Of a stretch of DNA of 64,000 nt, positions 60,165 through 64,000 are shown piece by piece. Both the position numbers and the translations under genes were made by a program. The stretch comes from Streptomyces triticagri (GTDB taxonomy: Bacteria; Actinomycetota; Actinomycetes; Streptomycetales; Streptomycetaceae). Each line of letters begins with the position of its first letter. Positions within the stretch are counted from its first letter, which is position 1. The DNA lies in the NCBI RefSeq assembly GCF_003429565.1, contig NZ_QUAK01000234.1:106969-170968 (forward strand), read 5' to 3'. The notes under the pieces are model-generated. The model did not search any database and was not told where the DNA came from. It saw nothing but the letters and a program-made list of their open reading frames with translations.

Positions 60165-60230
60165 ATCCGGGCAGAACCGTGCGGATGGCAGCGCGGGCCG
60201 TCGGGACGGCGCAGAAGGCCGTGCCCGGAC
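60165..60230 (-). promoter_or_regulatory. Hairpin in the ABC-F leader, candidate attenuator
   Basis: On the minus strand, TCCGGGCA (60222-60229) pairs with TGCCCGGA (60166-60173), enclosing a smaller stem made from GCCGTC and GACGGC. It starts directly after the stop of the upstream ORF at 60231, which is where a stalled ribosome would interfere with folding. No clear T-tract follows. Confidence 0.5.
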
Positions 60231-60266
60231 TCAGAGAAAGTAGAAGAACGCCATGCGCCCCACCAT
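60231..60266 (-). CDS. Leader peptide upstream of the ABC-F gene
   Basis: This open frame encodes MVGRMAFFYFL and a TGA; starting at the inner ATG (60254) it is just MAFFYFL. GGTGGGG lies before the inner ATG as a ribosome site. The aromatic-rich peptide directly before a hairpin fits the leader peptides that stall ribosomes in antibiotic-induced attenuation of ABC-F and related genes. It is too short for homology; function is inferred from position. The rest of the 281-base gap (60267-60388) has further small stems such as 60290-60304. Confidence 0.55.
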   Translation of the reverse strand: MVGRMAFFYFL

Positions 60267-60388
60267 AGCAAGACGGAGCGTCTCGTCTCCACCGGCTTTC
60301 GGTGAAAGGCGCTCATGGGCGCGAACCGGCAGGTCAGGGCCGATGCCTGCCCGGAAGGGAGCCGGGCGGGCACCGGCCCGTACCCCGT

Positions 60389-62044
60389 TCAGGCGGGCAG
60401 CCGTCGCAGTACGCCGTCGAAATCGGTGCCCGGCGCGAGCGTGCCGAAGGCCAGGCCCCGGTCCCCGGCGAGCCGCGACGCGCAGAAGGCGTCGGACACC
60501 GCATGCGGCGCATGCCGGACCAGGAGCGAACCCTGCAGCACCAGGGCCGCCCGCTCGATCACCCGGCGGGCCCGCAGCGGTGCGTCCTCGGTCAGGACCA
60601 GCTCGTCCCGCAGCTCCCGCCAGGCCGCATCGAGCCGGCGGTCCGCGCCGGAGGCCGCCTCGACCTCGGCGCGGAAGGCCGCCAGGGACTCCGGCTCACG
60701 GGCGAGCGCACGCAGCATGTCGAGGGCGTTGACGTTCCCGGAGCCCTCCCAGATGCCGTTCAGCGGGGCCTCCCGGTAGAGCCGCGGCATACCCGAGGCC
60801 TCGTCGTAACCGTTGCCGCCGAGGCACTCGAGCGCCTCGGCGACGGCGGCGGGCTGCCGCTTGCACACCCAGTACTTCGCCACGGCGGTCGCGAGCCGCA
60901 GAAAGGCGCGTTCCGAAGAGTCGCCGTGCTGCGCGCGGTCGATCGCCCCGGCCAGGCGCAGTCCGAGTGTGGTCGCCGCCTCCGACTCGAGGGCGAGGTC
61001 GGCGAGCACATTGCGCATCAGCGGCTGGTCGACCAGCTTCGCGCCGAACACCTCGCGGTGGCGGGCGTGATGGGCGGCCTGGGCGAGCGCGGCGCGGGTG
61101 CCCGCGGCGGAGCCGAGCACACAGTCCAGGCGGGTCATCGTCACCATCTCGATGATGGTGCGCACCCCCTTGCCCTCGGCGCCCACCAGCCAGCCCACGG
61201 TGTCGTCGAACTCGGGCTCGCTGCTGGCGTTCGAGCGGTTGCCGAGCTTGTCCTTCAGGCGCTGGATACGGAAGGTGTTGCGGCTGCCGTCCGGCAGGAC
61301 GCGCGGCACCAGGAAGCAGGACAGCCCGCCCGGCGCCTGCGCGAGCACCAGGAACAGGTCGTTCATCGGGGCGCTGGTGAACCACTTGTGACCGCGCAAC
61401 CGCCAGCTGCCGTCCGGCTGTTCGGCGGCCGTCGTGGTGTTGGCGCGCACATCCGTGCCGCCCTGCTTCTCCGTCATCCCCATGCCGGCGAGCAGCCCCT
61501 GCTTCTCGCCCGGTGCGCGAAGGCCCGGCTCGTAGACCCGGCTGGTGAGCAGCGGTTCGTACGTCTTCGCGAGCTCGGGGGAGTGGCGCAGGGCGGGGAC
61601 GGCGGCGTACGTCATGGAGACCGGGCAGCCGTGGCCGGGCTCGGTGCTGCTCCACGTCATGAACCCGGCGGCGCGCGCCACATGGGCACCGACCCGCTCG
61701 TCGGCCCAGGCGCTGCCGGCCAGGCCCTCGCGCACCGCGACGTCCATCAGGGCGTGGTACGAGGGATGGAAGTCGACCTCGTCGATGCGGTTGCCGTAGC
61801 GGTCGTGGGTGCGCAGCTCCGGCTCGTGGCGGTTGGCCTCGTCCGCCCAGCGCTGTGTCTCCTCGCTGCCGGCGAGGCGCCCGACGCGGTGCAGATCCGC
61901 CAGGTACCACTCGGCGCCCTCCCGGCGTACGCCCTCCAGGAGGACCGGGTCGTCGGCGACGTCGTGGCCGGTGAGCGGCGGGGGCTGATTGGTCACCTGG
62001 TGGGTCACGGCGGCGGGGTGGCTGCGCGGCGCGGTGCTCGGCAT
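60389..62044 (-). CDS. AidB-like acyl-CoA dehydrogenase
   Basis: This 551-residue flavoprotein has the acyl-CoA dehydrogenase fold with AidB traits: LLAGMGMTEKQGGTDVRANT, LRGHKWFTSAPMNDLFLVLA, and ALECLGGNGYDEASGMPRLY, then REAPLNGIWEGSGNVNALDM. AidB of E. coli is linked to alkylation damage and binds DNA by its C-terminal domain. The C-terminal 110 residues here resemble that part. It follows a TetR gene by 70 bases, likely in one operon, so it may instead be a TetR-regulated acyl-CoA enzyme. Confidence 0.84.
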   Translation of the reverse strand: MPSTAPRSHPAAVTHQVTNQPPPLTGHDVADDPVLLEGVRREGAEWYLADLHRVGRLAGSEETQRWADEANRHEPELRTHDRYGNRIDEVDFHPSYHALMDVAVREGLAGSAWADERVGAHVARAAGFMTWSSTEPGHGCPVSMTYAAVPALRHSPELAKTYEPLLTSRVYEPGLRAPGEKQGLLAGMGMTEKQGGTDVRANTTTAAEQPDGSWRLRGHKWFTSAPMNDLFLVLAQAPGGLSCFLVPRVLPDGSRNTFRIQRLKDKLGNRSNASSEPEFDDTVGWLVGAEGKGVRTIIEMVTMTRLDCVLGSAAGTRAALAQAAHHARHREVFGAKLVDQPLMRNVLADLALESEAATTLGLRLAGAIDRAQHGDSSERAFLRLATAVAKYWVCKRQPAAVAEALECLGGNGYDEASGMPRLYREAPLNGIWEGSGNVNALDMLRALAREPESLAAFRAEVEAASGADRRLDAAWRELRDELVLTEDAPLRARRVIERAALVLQGSLLVRHAPHAVSDAFCASRLAGDRGLAFGTLAPGTDFDGVLRRLPA

Positions 62045-62114
62045 GGGCTCGGCTCTCCTCGTGGTGCGGGGCGTGCGGGGCTTGAGTGGGCGGGCCTGCG
62101 ACGGTGCGCGGGCG

Positions 62115-62741
62115 TCACGGCGGCGACTCGGGGCGGGCGCCCGCGCAGCGCAGGGCCAGGGCGGTCAGCTCGGCGAGCAGGTCCTCCGGGTCCGGGGCCG
62201 GTGTGCGGCCGGCGCCCAGCGGATCGACGAGCACCTCGCCGACCGCGCCGGTCAGCGCCGCCGCGGTGACCTGCCCGTCCTGGCGCGGCAGCAGGCCCGC
62301 GTCGATGCCCTCGCGTACGACCTCGGCGAACAGGGCGTGGTAGCGGCGGCGGAAGTCCAGTCGTTCGGCGCCGACGGACGGTTCGGCGGGAGCCGCGAGC
62401 AGGGCGTGGGCGAGGCCGCGGTTCTCGAGGGCGCGCCGGGCGAAGACCTGCACCCCGCGGGCGAGCCGCTGCACCGGTGAGCCGTCCGTACTCCGCAGCA
62501 CCTCGGCCAGTACGTCCACCTCCCGGCTCGCCGCACGCCGGAACACCTCGACGGCCAGCGCGGCCTTGGACGGAAAGTGCTGGTACACGGAGCCGGCCGC
62601 GATCCCCGCCGCGTCGGCCACGGCCGTCACGGACGCCTGTGCCCAGCCCACCTCGGCCACGACCTGCGTCGCACACTCGACGAGGCGCTCACGGGCTGCT
62701 TCGAGCCGGCGTACTTCGGCAGCGGTCTTGCGGTAGGCCAT
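62115..62741 (-). CDS. TetR-family regulator
   Basis: This 208-residue repressor has a standard TetR helix-turn-helix (VTAVADAAGIAAGSVYQHFP) after a basic N-terminus. The ligand domain is all-alpha. It probably controls itself and the AidB-like gene downstream; divergence from nothing else within 100 bases supports that. Confidence 0.88.
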   Translation of the reverse strand: MAYRKTAAEVRRLEAARERLVECATQVVAEVGWAQASVTAVADAAGIAAGSVYQHFPSKAALAVEVFRRAASREVDVLAEVLRSTDGSPVQRLARGVQVFARRALENRGLAHALLAAPAEPSVGAERLDFRRRYHALFAEVVREGIDAGLLPRQDGQVTAAALTGAVGEVLVDPLGAGRTPAPDPEDLLAELTALALRCAGARPESPP

Positions 62742-62850
62742 GAATGAAGTGAACCACTGTTCAGAGCATCACGCCATGGTCCGCGTCCGTGGGCACACCG
62801 AGGCTCGGACCGTCCCGGACACGAGGGTCCGAGCGCCCGGATCGGGACGT

Positions 62851-64000
62851 TCAGATCAACCGGAACAGATCGCCCGCCGCCCGCACGTCGGTGAGGTCCT
62901 CGATGCTGCGCAGGTTGTCGCAGAGGGCGTCCAGGGCACGGCCCGGTGCCGCGGCCTCCGGCGCGCCGACGGCCACCCCGAAGACGCGGAAGCCCAGCGA
63001 CTGCTTGGCGTCCTTCCAGGCCCGCATCCAGGCCTCGGTCACCCCGCACTCCCCGTCGGTGATCATCACGATGTCCCCGCGCTGCCGGCCCTCGGTGTTG
63101 TACTCCTCGTCGAGCACCTCGACCGCCGCGGCCAGCGGCGCGCGGTAGTTGGTACCGCCGCCGAAGAAGTGCTCGGTGAACTCCAGGACCTGCTCGATCC
63201 CGGCCGGCCGTGCGGACGGGAAGCGGAACACCCTGACCGACTCGGCCGAGGAGAACAGCACGCCGACGAAGTCCCGTTCCGACCGCCGGGCCTGGTCGAG
63301 CAGCGCCAGCGCACAGGCCTTGGCCCACGCCTCTCGGGTGATCCCACCTGGTCCGGACTCCTCCATCGAGTACGAGCAGTCGACGCACGCGATGATCGCG
63401 CCCCTGCCGGTGTGCTGCTCGCCCCGGCTGTCGTAGAGCATCAGACGCGACTCGGCGAAGCGCGCGGCGAACACGCTCCGCATCGCCGGTACGCCGAGCT
63501 GGGCCAGTTCGGAGGGCACCACCCAGGACAGGTCGTCGCCCAGAGTGATCCCGACCAGCTCGCCCTGTGCCTGCTCGACCCGGCGGGCCCGCTCGCCGTC
63601 GGCCAGCTGCCGGAAGCGGCCGATGAGGTCCGCGAATCGTCCGAGCCGTCCGGTGCGCAGCCGCTCGGCCAGCTCGGCCCGGCGCCCGTACGGCATCCGC
63701 TGCAGCTCGCCCGGAGCCACTCCCCATGCGCGCATCAACGCGCTTTCCGCACGGGCCTGTTCGGCGGCCTCGGCGACGGCTCGGCGCGCGGTGCTCCGGA
63801 TGCCGGGAGCCGCCTCGGCGAGCGCCTGCTCGGCCTGCACCGAAGCCTGTTGCGCTGCGGCGTCCGCGTCCTGCGCCGCGGCGGTCGCGCGGGTCGCGCC
63901 GGCTGCCTGCGTGCCGTCCGGCGCCGTACCCTCCGCCGCCGTACTGCCTGCCGCCGCGCCGTCCGGCGGCGTGCCGTCCGCAGCGGCTGCGCCCGCGCCG
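62851..64000 (-). CDS. VWA-domain protein (partial; N-terminus outside the window)
   Basis: At least 382 residues are encoded and the frame stays open to the window edge. The VWA domain lies in the last 200 residues with MIDAS motif VDCSYSMEES (DxSxS), FFGGGTNYRAPL (Thr) and VMITDGECG (Asp). Upstream comes a helical region (QALAEAAPGIRSTARRAVAE, GELQRMPYGRRAELAERLRT) and then an Ala/Gly/Thr/Asp-rich low-complexity segment toward the edge. Such proteins often work with a MoxR-type AAA ATPase, expected upstream of the window. An internal GTG at 63840 is a less likely start. Confidence 0.8.
   Translation of the reverse strand, partial: GAGAAAADGTPPDGAAAGSTAAEGTAPDGTQAAGATRATAAAQDADAAAQQASVQAEQALAEAAPGIRSTARRAVAEAAEQARAESALMRAWGVAPGELQRMPYGRRAELAERLRTGRLGRFADLIGRFRQLADGERARRVEQAQGELVGITLGDDLSWVVPSELAQLGVPAMRSVFAARFAESRLMLYDSRGEQHTGRGAIIACVDCSYSMEESGPGGITREAWAKACALALLDQARRSERDFVGVLFSSAESVRVFRFPSARPAGIEQVLEFTEHFFGGGTNYRAPLAAAVEVLDEEYNTEGRQRGDIVMITDGECGVTEAWMRAWKDAKQSLGFRVFGVAVGAPEAAAPGRALDALCDNLRSIEDLTDVRAAGDLFRLI

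Overview
The window is a gene-dense, very GC-rich chromosomal segment typical of Streptomyces: frequent GTG starts, GGAGG-type ribosome binding sites, many Tat/Sec lipoproteins, a complete ten-gene gas vesicle cluster in the order gvpO-A-F-G-Y-Z-J-L-S-K known from S. coelicolor, and DasR-, RamB- and LacI-type regulators. No rRNA, tRNA, transposase, prophage or CRISPR array was seen. All calls come from reading the sequence; no database search was run.

Layout. 1-6080: a sugar island with a secreted GH43 enzyme, two ABC permeases and a Tat lipoprotein binding protein on the minus strand, divergent from a LacI regulator, with two palindromes between them. 6112-16814: a thiamine-diphosphate oxidase with a SigB-type promoter, a SigB/F/G sigma factor, an ANTAR-GAF protein, a GlsB-like membrane protein, then the gas vesicle operon plus one extra membrane protein. 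16961-22784: a secreted HAD phosphatase, a lipoprotein resembling bacterial cutinases/PET hydrolases, a large PQQ-like lipoprotein, and a methyltransferase behind a probable iron box. 22826-31808: a das-like locus (GntR/HutC regulator, binding protein, two permeases, cytosolic GH20 hexosaminidase), two secreted GH16 proteins and an SDR. 31978-34903: LysR, DoxX, a hexapeptide acetyltransferase and an isolated cobF. 34997-40649: the glyoxylate bypass (aceA, aceB, a coupled 3-hydroxyacyl-CoA dehydrogenase) divergent from a RamB/ScfR-like regulator. 40639-44653: molybdate uptake with a fused ModB-ModC protein, ModA, a HTH-Mop protein and a small molybdopterin-domain protein.

44840-50017: a cobalamin riboswitch followed by a translationally coupled peptide/nickel-type ABC transporter with fused ATPases, a candidate cobalt or corrinoid-related importer. 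50001-53944: a class V aminotransferase, an XRE/DUF2975 pair, two VOC proteins, an ArsR regulator with an operator just upstream of its start, and a histidine phosphatase. 53987-57411: a PPDK-like protein that lacks the PEP domain, a coupled winged-helix protein, and a TetR regulator with an unusual C-terminal extension, separated by a large palindrome. 57430-60266: an ABC-F ATPase coupled to an APH-like kinase, preceded by a tiny upstream ORF and a hairpin that look like an antibiotic-sensing attenuator. 60389-64000: an AidB-like acyl-CoA dehydrogenase, a TetR regulator and a VWA protein that runs off the window.

The most notable unexplained patterns are the ABC-F leader, the B12-controlled transporter, and a recurring tandem duplication of the last codons and stop codon at the 3' ends of at least three, perhaps four, unrelated genes.
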